From: Catellatospora sp. KI3
Lineage (GTDB): Bacteria > Actinomycetota > Actinomycetes > Mycobacteriales > Micromonosporaceae
Reading direction: 5' to 3'
Length of the DNA stretch: 55,933 nt
Assembly: GCF_029948125.1 (NCBI RefSeq)
Contig: NZ_JASAMB010000033.1
Coordinates: 1 to 55,933 of the forward strand
Both the position numbers and the translations under genes were made by a program. How positions within the stretch are numbered: position 1 is the stretch's first letter; each line of letters begins with the position of its first letter. The notes beneath the pieces were generated by a model. That model was not told the DNA's origin, did no database searches, and saw nothing but the letters and a program-made list of their open reading frames with translations. Positions 34,041 through 42,500 of this stretch are shown in pieces.

Positions 34041-34502
34041 ATGCAGGCACGAATGGCGCACCCCGCGCTGAGCATCCCCGGCGCCATGCAGGCCCTGCAG
34101 GGGCTGGGGGCCGCGGTGGCCTCGACCGGCCTCGGCAAGACCCTGCTGGAGCTGGTGAACCTGCGGGCCAGCCAGCTCAACGGCTGCAGCGTGTGCGTCC
34201 GGATGCACGCCGCCGACCTGCGCAAGGAGGGCGAGAGTGACGACCGGATCGACACCGTGTCGGCCTGGCGCGACACGCCGTACTTCACCGACGCCGAGCG
34301 GGCCGCCCTCGAGCTGACCGAGGCCGTGACGCTGCTGCCGGGGCGCCCCGACCCGGTCAGCGACGAGCTGTGGGCCGAGGTCAACCGTCACTACACCGAG
34401 CAGCAGGTCCAGGGCCTGCTGCTGTCGATCTCCGGCATCAACGTGTGGAACCGCCTCAACGCCGCCACCCGCCAGGTCGCCGTCACCCCCCGTCGATCAT
34501 GA
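34041..34502 (+). CDS. Carboxymuconolactone decarboxylase/AhpD-like protein
   Basis: 153-aa helical protein of the carboxymuconolactone decarboxylase/AhpD family. The redox-type motif NGCSVCVRMHAADLR (CxxC plus His, about residues 48-56) indicates an AhpD-like peroxidatic or disulphide-reducing role rather than a true decarboxylase. Further helices are AERAALELTEAVTLL and VQGLLLSISGINVWNRLN. ATG 34041 follows AAGGAG at a good distance. The 84 bases between it and the divergent sigma gene should contain the ECF41-dependent promoter. I could not place its -35/-10 with confidence. Confidence 0.9.
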   Translation: MQARMAHPALSIPGAMQALQGLGAAVASTGLGKTLLELVNLRASQLNGCSVCVRMHAADLRKEGESDDRIDTVSAWRDTPYFTDAERAALELTEAVTLLPGRPDPVSDELWAEVNRHYTEQQVQGLLLSISGINVWNRLNAATRQVAVTPRRS

Positions 34503-34547
34503 ACTTGTGGCACGGTTCGGCGGCGTGTCACGGGCACGGCTTCCTGA

Positions 34548-35651
34548 TCAACTGCCCTTGGCGGCGGCTACCTCTGTCTGGATCAGTTCGCGCAGCTGCT
34601 CCAGCGGGTCGCCGTCGCCGAACGACATCCGGTTCTTGGTCGCGGCCACGGTGAGGCCGAGCTGCGGGAACGCGTACGACAGGCTGCCGCCGCTGCCGCT
34701 GGCCCCGAAGTAGCCGTCCTCGACGGCGTAGCCGAGGCTGCGCCGCACCGGCTGCCCGAACACCCAGTCCGGCCCGTCCATCGCCACCGCCGACACCCGC
34801 GCCAGCCGCTCCGGCGAGATCAGGCGCACGCCGTCGACCTCGCCGAGCAGGGCCGCGTACATGCGGGCGAGCGCGCGGGCGCTGAAGGTCCCGATGGCCG
34901 GCACGTCGGCGCGCAGGATCTCCGGGCGGTTGCCCAGGGCCGCGTCCGGCCGCACCGCGGGCGGGCACACCAGGTCGAAGTGGGGCAGGTTCGCCGACAG
35001 GTACGACAGCGCGGGCTGCCAGCCGTGCTCGCCGAGCCGCGCCACCCGGTCGAGAACCCGCTCCGGTACGCCGAAGAAGAGCTCGTCCGCGACGCCCAGC
35101 GGTCCGGCGACCTCCTCGGCGAGCACCCGCGCCAGCGTCCGGCCGGTGGCCCGGCGGACGGTCTCGCCCACGATCCACCCGTAGGTCCAGGCGTGGTAGC
35201 CCTGCCGGGTGCCGGGCTCCCACCGCGGCACCGCGTCGGCGATCAGCGCGCACATGCGGTGCCAGTCGGCGAAGTCGGCCGGGCTGGTGCCGGCGGGCAG
35301 GTGGGGCACGCCGGTGGCGTGGGTGAGCGCGTGGCCGAGGGTGGTGTCCTGCTTGCCGTGGGCGGCGTACTCGGGCCACACGTCGGCGATGCGCAGGTCG
35401 TAGTCGAGGGCGCCGCGCTCGGCCAGCACGTGTACGACCGTGGCGGTGACGCCCTTGGCGGTGGAGAAGCTGGGGAACAGGGTGTCCGGGGTCGCCGGTC
35501 GGCCGGGGTGGGCGTCGCCCGCGTACACGTCGATGACGGGTTCGCCGTGGAGGTACGCGCTGACCTGTACCCCCGTCTCGGCGCCGGAGGCGACGAGTTC
35601 GCCGACGGTCCGCCGCACCCGGCCGCACAGGCCGCTCCAGTCGTCGTCCAT
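34548..35651 (-). CDS. Beta-lactamase-fold serine hydrolase
   Basis: 367-aa member of the class C beta-lactamase/esterase (penicillin-binding-like) family. The SxxK motif is in LFPSFSTAKGVTA (about residues 68-71) and the tyrosine motif lies in the YHAWTYGW region (about 150). A glycine-rich strand GASGSGGSLSYAFPQ near the C-terminus stands in for the KTG box. Without a signal peptide it is probably a cytoplasmic esterase or EstB-like hydrolase, not a resistance enzyme. I start at ATG 35651 (MDDDWSGL), where similarity to the family begins. It is divergent from the aldo/keto reductase gene, sharing a 112-base promoter region. Confidence 0.83.
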   Translation of the reverse strand: MDDDWSGLCGRVRRTVGELVASGAETGVQVSAYLHGEPVIDVYAGDAHPGRPATPDTLFPSFSTAKGVTATVVHVLAERGALDYDLRIADVWPEYAAHGKQDTTLGHALTHATGVPHLPAGTSPADFADWHRMCALIADAVPRWEPGTRQGYHAWTYGWIVGETVRRATGRTLARVLAEEVAGPLGVADELFFGVPERVLDRVARLGEHGWQPALSYLSANLPHFDLVCPPAVRPDAALGNRPEILRADVPAIGTFSARALARMYAALLGEVDGVRLISPERLARVSAVAMDGPDWVFGQPVRRSLGYAVEDGYFGASGSGGSLSYAFPQLGLTVAATKNRMSFGDGDPLEQLRELIQTEVAAAKGS

Positions 35652-35710
35652 GGAAGTCCACCCTGCCAGAGGGCCGGGTCCGGACTCGACCGCATTTCGC
35701 CCGCCAGGCA

Positions 35711-35735
35711 TTTCATATATCGTATAGGATAATGC
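35711..35735 (+). promoter_or_regulatory. AT-rich promoter/operator before aldo/keto reductase
   Basis: TTTCATATATCGTATAGGATAAT stands out from the GC-rich surroundings. TAGGAT or ATAATG could be a -10. TATATCGTATA is a near-symmetric box of the type bound by GntR-family regulators of sugar catabolism (pattern similarity only). It lies 29 bases before ATG 35764. Confidence 0.45.
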
Positions 35736-35763
35736 CAACCGCCCTGCCGACGGAGGTAACACC

Positions 35764-36769
<1,006 letters not shown>

Positions 36770-36786
<17 letters not shown>

Positions 36787-37714
36787 GGAACCCGCGCACC
36801 TCCGCCAGCCTGCGCTCCAGCCGCTCCGGGGCGCGGGCGGCAAGCAGTTCGAAGCGTGCCAACGCCTGGCGGCCCAGGCCTTCGGCGGCCACCGGATCGA
36901 ACGGCCGCAGCGCGTACGCCATGGCGAAGTCGGCGTAGGCCGCGCCCTCGCCCTCGTGCTCGTCGAAGACCCCTCGCTCGATGAGAGTCCGCCAGATCCC
37001 GACGGCTTCGCGGGCGTCCTCGCGCCCGTCCTGACCGAGGTCCGTCCGGGCCGTCGCCAGGGCCGCGTGCAGCCAGCCCGCACTGGCCCGGGTGAACTCG
37101 GGCAGCCCGCCCGCGGCCGTGGCCCGGTCGACGTCGACGCCCCAGGCCGCCACGTCGGCGGCCTGCTCGAGGGCGCCGAGCCGGCGCAGCACCATGCTGT
37201 AGTTGGCGGCCACGAGCACTCGCAGGACGTCCGACTCGGGGGTGCGGTCGGGGTCGGCGCGGACGTCGTCGTACGCCTCGCGCAGCCGCTGCCCGGCGCT
37301 CTCGTCGTCGCGCTGGTCGGCCAGCAGCTGAGCCAGCGTCACCAGCGGCCACGCCGCATGGCCGGGGTTGCCGACGGCGACCACCCGGGCCACGGCGACG
37401 GCCTCCTCGGCCAGCGGCCGGGCGTCGCCGAGGCGCCCCGCGAGGTGGTACTGATGCGCGCGGGCGCGCAGCATGCCCGCCAACCGCGCGCGATCCGCGT
37501 CGGTGGCCGCGGCCGGGCGCAGGCGTTCGATCTCGTACAGCATCAGGGTGACCGCCTCGGCGTGCTGCTCCCGGTCGAGCAGCTTCGCCACCCGGGCGTC
37601 GACGCGCCGGGCACGGCGCGAGGCCAGCCGGCGGCGGATTCGGGACCAGTTCAGAAGAAGGCCGAGGCCGAGCAGGGCGAGGCCGAGCAGAAGCGGAACG
37701 CGGTCGTCTGACAC
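36770..37714 (-). CDS. TPR-like membrane-anchored protein
   Basis: 314-aa protein with an N-terminal membrane helix (about residues 7-22, VPLLLGLALLGLGLLL) followed by a basic stretch and a long alpha-helical domain. Paired helices such as AGMLRARAHQYHLAGRLGDA, AVARVVAVGNPGHAAWPLV and AANYSMVLRRLGALEQAADV resemble degenerate tetratricopeptide repeats, which usually mediate protein contacts. No catalytic motif is present. GTG 37714 is the start. The gene converges on the aldo/keto reductase with a 17-base overlap. Specific partners are unknown. Confidence 0.75.
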
Positions 37715-37841
37715 GAAGCGAGATCCTATTGCCGCGGCGCGGATCCCGCGGGTGCGCTCGTCCGGGCCCTGCTCTCCCGGTCCGGTCGGCGGAGGTGCCG
37801 GGGCGGCACCCGTGGGAGGTGGCGCCGCCCCGGTCCGACGA

Positions 37842-38378
37842 TCAGTGGAAGATCGTCAGCGTTACCCGAGAGGTGATGCTCGGCAGCTTGGCGGTGCCGT
37901 TGAGGCAGGCGACCAGGTTGGCCGCGGACGCGGTGAACACCTGCTTGACCTGGCTGCCCGCGAACAGGCCCGCGGTGACCGTGCCGTTGAAGGTCACGAT
38001 CAGCTGGCCGCCCGAGATGGTGGCGCTGCGCACCGCGCTGATGGTCGACGTCTGCCCGGTGTTCCAGGTGATGGTGAAGTTGACGTTCAGCGTCAGCAGC
38101 ACCATCGTGCAGTCGTCGTTCATCGTGATCGTCTTGGTCTCGTAGCCCGAGTTGAGCTGCGGCACCCGCTCCGCGCGGCACGGGTTGTACTTCGTCGTCC
38201 GCTGGACGACGGTCGGCTGGTTCACCAGCGTCAGCGGGGGGTTGAACGTGGTGACGTTGGTGCTGTTCGGCGAGGTGCAGGTCAGGTCGATCACTGCCGC
38301 GTCGGCTGGCGCCGCCGCGAGCAGGCTGCCGCCGAGGGCGAGAGTGGCGATCATGGCGGCTCGTACGAGTCGGACCAC
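37842..38378 (-). CDS. Small secreted protein of unknown function
   Basis: 178-aa secreted protein. From GTG 38378, preceded by GGAGG at six bases, it has a signal peptide MVRLVRAAMIATLALGG ending at PADA-A (about residue 28). The mature domain is Thr/Asn-rich and beta-stranded, with four or five cysteines (DLTCTSP, NPCRAE, DDCTMV, ACLNG) likely in disulphides, and threonine-dense strands such as NFTITWNTGQTSTISAV. The composition is typical of small extracellular proteins of actinomycetes. An open frame extends upstream to 38423, but the ribosome site and signal peptide favour 38378. It is transcribed away from the AT-rich region at 38400-38600. Confidence 0.75.
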   Translation of the reverse strand: MVRLVRAAMIATLALGGSLLAAAPADAAVIDLTCTSPNSTNVTTFNPPLTLVNQPTVVQRTTKYNPCRAERVPQLNSGYETKTITMNDDCTMVLLTLNVNFTITWNTGQTSTISAVRSATISGGQLIVTFNGTVTAGLFAGSQVKQVFTASAANLVACLNGTAKLPSITSRVTLTIFH

Positions 38379-38465
38379 GAGGGGCCTCCGATCTGAGGGG
38401 GACGGATGTGACCGCCGATGCAAACTGTTCGACGGTCACCGATATGTTAAGGATCGTTGTCTGTC

Positions 38466-38487
38466 TATCGATTGTCGGATATCGATA
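38466..38487. promoter_or_regulatory. TATCGAT inverted repeat in AT-rich gap
   Basis: TATCGAT (38466-38472) / ATCGATA (38481-38487), perfect arms with an 8-base spacer. It lies about 90 bases upstream of the small secreted gene and 300 bases upstream of the subtilase. The whole gap 38379-38789 has no credible gene and an unusually low GC content over 38430-38600. Confidence 0.45.
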
Positions 38488-38498
38488 CGACGAGACTG

Positions 38499-38527
38499 TT
38501 GAAACAATCTATTAACATCTATAAACT
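38499..38527 (+). promoter_or_regulatory. Candidate promoter for subtilase gene
   Basis: TTGAAA (38499-38504), 17-base AT-rich spacer, TAAACT (38522-38527): a reasonable housekeeping-type -35/-10 pair pointing towards the subtilase. It would give a leader of about 255 bases, which is long. A second promoter closer to the gene cannot be excluded. Confidence 0.4.
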
Positions 38528-38572
38528 GCCGTGGTTGCGGCTATGGCGCCGTCGTTTTAGTTGTTTGTGTCG

Positions 38573-38593
38573 ATATTGTGTACACACCAATAT
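38573..38593. promoter_or_regulatory. ATATTG-CAATAT operator-like dyad
   Basis: ATATTG (38573-38578) and CAATAT (38588-38593) flank a 9-base centre that contains most of the palindrome GTGTACAC. It lies about 45 bases downstream of the candidate promoter, where a bound repressor could block transcription of the subtilase gene. Confidence 0.4.
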
Positions 38594-38789
38594 GGACGCA
38601 GGCGCGCGAAGCTGAAGCTCCGCTGTGAAGCACCCGTCCGATAGGTGGATTCCACAGACGACCCCTTACTTCAAGGATGGTCGGGTGACGTGGATCGGGG
38701 GCACGGTGCGCGCGCACCCCGCTCCGTCGTGATCGGATCGCCTCCGCGATGCCGGTGGGCACTGCCAACACCCTCCGAAAGGGGCTCAG

Positions 38790-41700
38790 ATGAGACCTCC
38801 CAAGTGGCTACGAGCTGCGTTTGTGGGGGTCCTCGTCGTTCCGTTAGCCGGTGCGACGTGGACCACGCCCAGTGCCGCCGCACCGTCGCCATCGCGGTTC
38901 TCCGCGACGAAGATCGAGGCGTCGTCCTTCATCAAGGGCCAGAAGACGCCGAGCAGCCGCCTGGCGCAGACCGACCCGTCGCTGCTGGGCCGCAAGGACG
39001 GCACCCTGGTGCCGGTCCTGGTGAAGCTCGACGCCGACGCGGTGGCGACCTACACCGGCGGCGTGCAGGGGTACGCCGCCACCAGCCCGACCGTGACCGG
39101 CCGCCAGCTGTCCGGCAGCGCCGCGGAGAAGCGGTACGAGGGCTACCTGGCCCAGCGTGAGGACGCCTTCGTCAAGGCGCTGGCGAAGGTGCCCGGCGCC
39201 AAGGCGGGCACCCGCCTGCGCACCGTGTACGGCGGCGTCGCGGCGGTCGTCCCGGCCAACCGCATCGCCGACCTGCTGAAGATCCCCGGCGTGGCCGCGG
39301 TGCAGAAGGACGAGCTGCGCAAGCCGCTGACCGACGCCAGCTCGCCGTTCATCGGCGCCACCTCGCTCTACCCGGGCCTGGGCGGCACCCGCAACGCGGG
39401 CCGGGGCATCATCGTCGGCATCATCGACACCGGTGCCTGGCCCGAGCACCCGTCCTTCGCCGACCAGGGCAACCTGGGCACCCCGCCGGCCAAGGCCGAC
39501 GGCACCGCGCGCGAGTGCGACTTCGGCGACAACCCGCTGACGCCCGAGTCGGACGTCTTCGTCTGCAACCACAAGCTCATCGGCGGCGGCGCGTTCCTGG
39601 ACACCTACAACGCGCAGAACAACGACGACATGTACCCGTCGGCGCGTGACAGCGGCGGGCACGGCACCCACACCGCTTCCACCGCGGTGGGCAACAAGCT
39701 CGCCTCGGCGAAGGTGTTCGGCGTGGAGCGCGGTCCGCTGAACGGCGTCGCGCCGGGCGCGTGGCTGTCGGTCTACAAGGCGCTGGGCCCGCAGGGCGGT
39801 TACAGCTCCGACCTGGCCGCCGCCGCGCAGCAGGCGATCCTCGACGGCGTGTCGGTCATCAACTACTCGATCTCCGGCGGCAGCAACCCGTACACCGACC
39901 CGGTCGAGCTGACCTTCCTCGACGCGTACGCCGCCGGCGTGTTCGTCGCGGCCTCGGCGGGCAACTCCGGCCCGGGCTCGGCCACGACCGACCACGTGGC
40001 GCCGTGGGTCACCACGGTGGCCGCGTCGACCCAGACGCGCGAGTTCGTGTCGACGCTGACCCTCAAGGGCGGCGCGGACACCCTGACCCTGACCGGTGCC
40101 TCGATCACCGCCGGGGTCGGCGAGTACCCGGTCGTGCTGGCCTCCGAGGCGCCGTACAGCGACGCGCTGTGCACCACGACGCCGCCGGCGGGCCTGTTCA
40201 CCGGCAAGATCCTGGCCTGCCAGCGCGGCGTGAACGCGCGGGTGGAGAAGGGTCTGCACGCCTCCCAGGGCGGCGCCGCGGGCATGATCCTGTTCAACGC
40301 GACGCTGGCCGACGTGGAGACCGACAACCACTACCTGCCGACGGTGCACCTGGCCGACGGCACCGCGTTCAACGCGTTCGTGGCCGGCCACACCGGCGTC
40401 ACCGCCAGCTTCACCGGCGGCGCCAAGCACAACGGCCAGGGCGACGTGATGGCCGCGTTCTCCTCGCGCGGTCCGGGCGGTCTGGGCATCAAGCCCGACA
40501 TCACCGCGCCGGGCGTGCAGATCCTGGCGGGCAACACGCCCACCCCGGACTCGCCCGAGGGCGGTCCGGCGGGCGAGTACTTCCAGGCGATCGCGGGCAC
40601 CTCGATGTCGTCGCCGCACATCGCGGGCGCGGCCGTGCTGCTCAAGGCGGCGCACCCGACCTGGACCCCGGGTCAGATCAAGTCGGCCATGATGACCACG
40701 GCGAAGACGTCGGTCGTCAAGGAGGACACGGTCACCCCGGCCGACCCGTTCGACTACGGTTCGGGCCGCCTGGACCTGACCCGCGCGTCCAACCCGGGTC
40801 TGACCTTCGACGAGACCGCGGAGCGGATGTTCGCGCTGGGCAGCGACGAGCTGACCGCGACGCACCTCAACCTGCCGTCGATCAACGTGCCGACCCTGCC
40901 GGGCCGCGTCACCACCCAGCGTGTCGCCAAGAACGTCTCGGGCAAGACGCTGACCTACAAGGTGAGCACGACGGCGCCGGCCAAGAGCCGGATCACGGTG
41001 TCGCCGAGCACGTTCACCCTCGCCCCCGGCAAGTCGGTGAAGCTGACCGTCACCATCAGCTCGTGGGCCGAGACCGCGCAGTACTTCGGCCAGATCAAGC
41101 TGACCCCGACCAAGGCCGGCCAGCCGGCGCTGCACCTGCCGGTGGCCTTCGTGCCGCAGCAGGGCACCGTCAGCCTGGACAGCACCTGCGCCGCCACGTC
41201 CATCGTCAAGTACGGCACCACGAGCTGCACCGTGACCGCGGTGAACAACTCGTTCGCCGACGCGACGACCGACTTCAAGACCACCGTCGACTCCGACCTC
41301 AAGGTCATCGGAGCCACCGGCGCCACGGTCAAGAACGGCAGCACGGTGGAGCTGAAGGGGGTCACCCTGCCGGGTGCCGCCGCGGGCGTGCCCGCGATCG
41401 CTCCCGGTGCGACCCCGGCGGGCTACCTGCCGCTGGAGCTGTTCGGCATCGCACCGACCCCGGTCGGCGATGAGGACATGGTCAACTTCAACGTGCCGGC
41501 GTTCCTGTACAACGGCGTGTCCTACGACCGCGTCGGCGTCGACTCCAACGGCTACCTGGTCGTGGGCGGCGGCACCAGCGAGGACAACAACTGCTGCAAC
41601 CTGATGCAGATCCCGGACCCGGCGCGGCCGAACAACGTCCTCGCCCCGTTCTGGACCGACCTCGACGGCACCGGCGACGAGGGCATCCGGGTCGCCAGCC

Positions 41701-42125
41701 TGACCGACGGCGTCAGCAGCTGGCTGGTCTTCGAGTGGCAGGTCGATGTGTTCGGCACCAGCGCCAACCAGCACTTCCAGGTCTGGATCGGGATCAACGG
41801 CACGCAGGACATCTCGTTCACGTACGACCCGGGCGCGCTGCCGAACAACCTCGGCCAGCCGTTCCTGGTCGGCGCCGAGAACGCCAGCGGCCTGGGCGGC
41901 GCGGGTCTGCCGCTGGGCACCCTGCCGGGCGAGGACCTGGTCGTCACCAGCACCGACCCGACCCCGGGCGGTACGGCGACGTACACGGTGAACCTGCGCG
42001 GGATCAGCACCGGCGTGGGCGTGGTGAGCACCGAGATGGTCGCCTCGACCGTGCCGGGCACCACGGTGGTCAACTCGGCCATCCTGGTGACCCACTCCTC
42101 GCGCAGCACGGGTCACCAGCCCTGA
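38790..42125 (+). CDS. Large secreted subtilisin-like protease (S8)
   Basis: 1111-aa exported serine protease. It has a signal peptide to about residue 31 and an I9-type propeptide (about 65-180). The S8 domain has Asp213 in GIIDTGAWPEHP, His291 in GHGTHTAST and Ser605 in GTSMSSPHIAG. A protease-associated (PA) domain is inserted at about 440-550 (CQRGVNARVEKG, GAAGMILFN). A Fn3-like domain follows (about 700-800, with AKNVSGKTLTYKV), and a C-terminal beta domain (about 900-1060) ends the protein. All three catalytic residues are intact. Length and layout match actinomycete extracellular subtilases that digest proteins outside the cell. ATG 38790 follows GAAAGGGG. A 13-bp-stem hairpin follows the stop. 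Confidence 0.93.
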   Translation: MRPPKWLRAAFVGVLVVPLAGATWTTPSAAAPSPSRFSATKIEASSFIKGQKTPSSRLAQTDPSLLGRKDGTLVPVLVKLDADAVATYTGGVQGYAATSPTVTGRQLSGSAAEKRYEGYLAQREDAFVKALAKVPGAKAGTRLRTVYGGVAAVVPANRIADLLKIPGVAAVQKDELRKPLTDASSPFIGATSLYPGLGGTRNAGRGIIVGIIDTGAWPEHPSFADQGNLGTPPAKADGTARECDFGDNPLTPESDVFVCNHKLIGGGAFLDTYNAQNNDDMYPSARDSGGHGTHTASTAVGNKLASAKVFGVERGPLNGVAPGAWLSVYKALGPQGGYSSDLAAAAQQAILDGVSVINYSISGGSNPYTDPVELTFLDAYAAGVFVAASAGNSGPGSATTDHVAPWVTTVAASTQTREFVSTLTLKGGADTLTLTGASITAGVGEYPVVLASEAPYSDALCTTTPPAGLFTGKILACQRGVNARVEKGLHASQGGAAGMILFNATLADVETDNHYLPTVHLADGTAFNAFVAGHTGVTASFTGGAKHNGQGDVMAAFSSRGPGGLGIKPDITAPGVQILAGNTPTPDSPEGGPAGEYFQAIAGTSMSSPHIAGAAVLLKAAHPTWTPGQIKSAMMTTAKTSVVKEDTVTPADPFDYGSGRLDLTRASNPGLTFDETAERMFALGSDELTATHLNLPSINVPTLPGRVTTQRVAKNVSGKTLTYKVSTTAPAKSRITVSPSTFTLAPGKSVKLTVTISSWAETAQYFGQIKLTPTKAGQPALHLPVAFVPQQGTVSLDSTCAATSIVKYGTTSCTVTAVNNSFADATTDFKTTVDSDLKVIGATGATVKNGSTVELKGVTLPGAAAGVPAIAPGATPAGYLPLELFGIAPTPVGDEDMVNFNVPAFLYNGVSYDRVGVDSNGYLVVGGGTSEDNNCCNLMQIPDPARPNNVLAPFWTDLDGTGDEGIRVASLTDGVSSWLVFEWQVDVFGTSANQHFQVWIGINGTQDISFTYDPGALPNNLGQPFLVGAENASGLGGAGLPLGTLPGEDLVVTSTDPTPGGTATYTVNLRGISTGVGVVSTEMVASTVPGTTVVNSAILVTHSSRSTGHQP

Positions 42126-42152
42126 TCGGCTGACGCACCCTGAACCTCCCAC

Positions 42153-42183
42153 GGACGGCCCCGGCACCCCGCCGGGGCCGTCC
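42153..42183 (+). terminator. Terminator after subtilase gene
   Basis: Perfect 13-bp stem GGACGGCCCCGGC (42153-42165) / GCCGGGGCCGTCC (42171-42183) with a five-base loop, followed by TCTTCC. It starts 27 bases after the subtilase stop codon. Confidence 0.88.
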
Positions 42184-42260
42184 TCTTCCGCCGGGTCTGG
42201 CGGCGATCCGCCACCGGCCGGGGCTGGTGCGGTCACGGTCGGCTGCGGCACCATCGCGAC

Positions 42261-42380
42261 ATGAGCTCACCGGCGCCGGAGCAGGGCACCACCTACCACG
42301 CCGTGCCCGCGTGGCGGCGCGTCACCGAGGGCGAGCAGCGCTGGCGGGTCGGGCTGGCCGTGCTGGCGTTGATAGGGGGC
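42261..42380 (+). pseudogene. 5' remnant of a membrane-protein gene
   Basis: An ATG at 42261 opens about 40 codons, MSSPAPEQGTTYHAVPAW then RRVTEGEQRWRVGLAVLALIGG, with normal codon bias. The pattern (short hydrophilic tail, then RVTEGEQRW and the start of a membrane helix) resembles the N-terminus of conserved actinobacterial integral membrane proteins. After about 42380 the frame runs into GC-rich sequence and the family-1 palindromic element, with no continuation of a membrane protein. It therefore looks like a truncated gene. The match is short and made by eye. Confidence 0.5.
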
Positions 42381-42421
42381 CGTCAACGTCCTCGGGGCCT
42401 GACACCCCGCGCGTCGGGGGT

Positions 42422-42481
42422 GCGGTTTCGGGGAAACTACACGAATCCGAGGCCGGATTGCTGCAGTTTCCCCGAAACTGT
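42422..42481. repeat. 60-bp palindromic element, family 1, copy b
   Basis: GCGGTTTCGGGGAAACT at the left end pairs with AGTTTCCCCGAAACTG at the right; the asymmetric centre contains CACGAATCC and GGCCGGATT. It has the same 60-bp length and orientation as the copy at 45501-45560. It lies between the convergent subtilase and CHAP genes, 20 bases from the CHAP gene stop. Confidence 0.85.
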
Positions 42482-42500
42482 CGCCAGCTGGCGACAGTGC

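Noticed and set aside
34503-34547. Possible half palindrome GATCATGAACTTG after the AhpD-like gene
   Set aside because: No complementary arm within reach; the gap is only 45 bases and gives no stable hairpin.
38844-42254. Very long open frame (over 1100 codons) antisense to the subtilase
   Set aside because: Arg/Gly/Val-rich translation with no domain; it exists because GC-biased third positions remove stops on the opposite strand. The subtilase on the plus strand has intact catalytic motifs.
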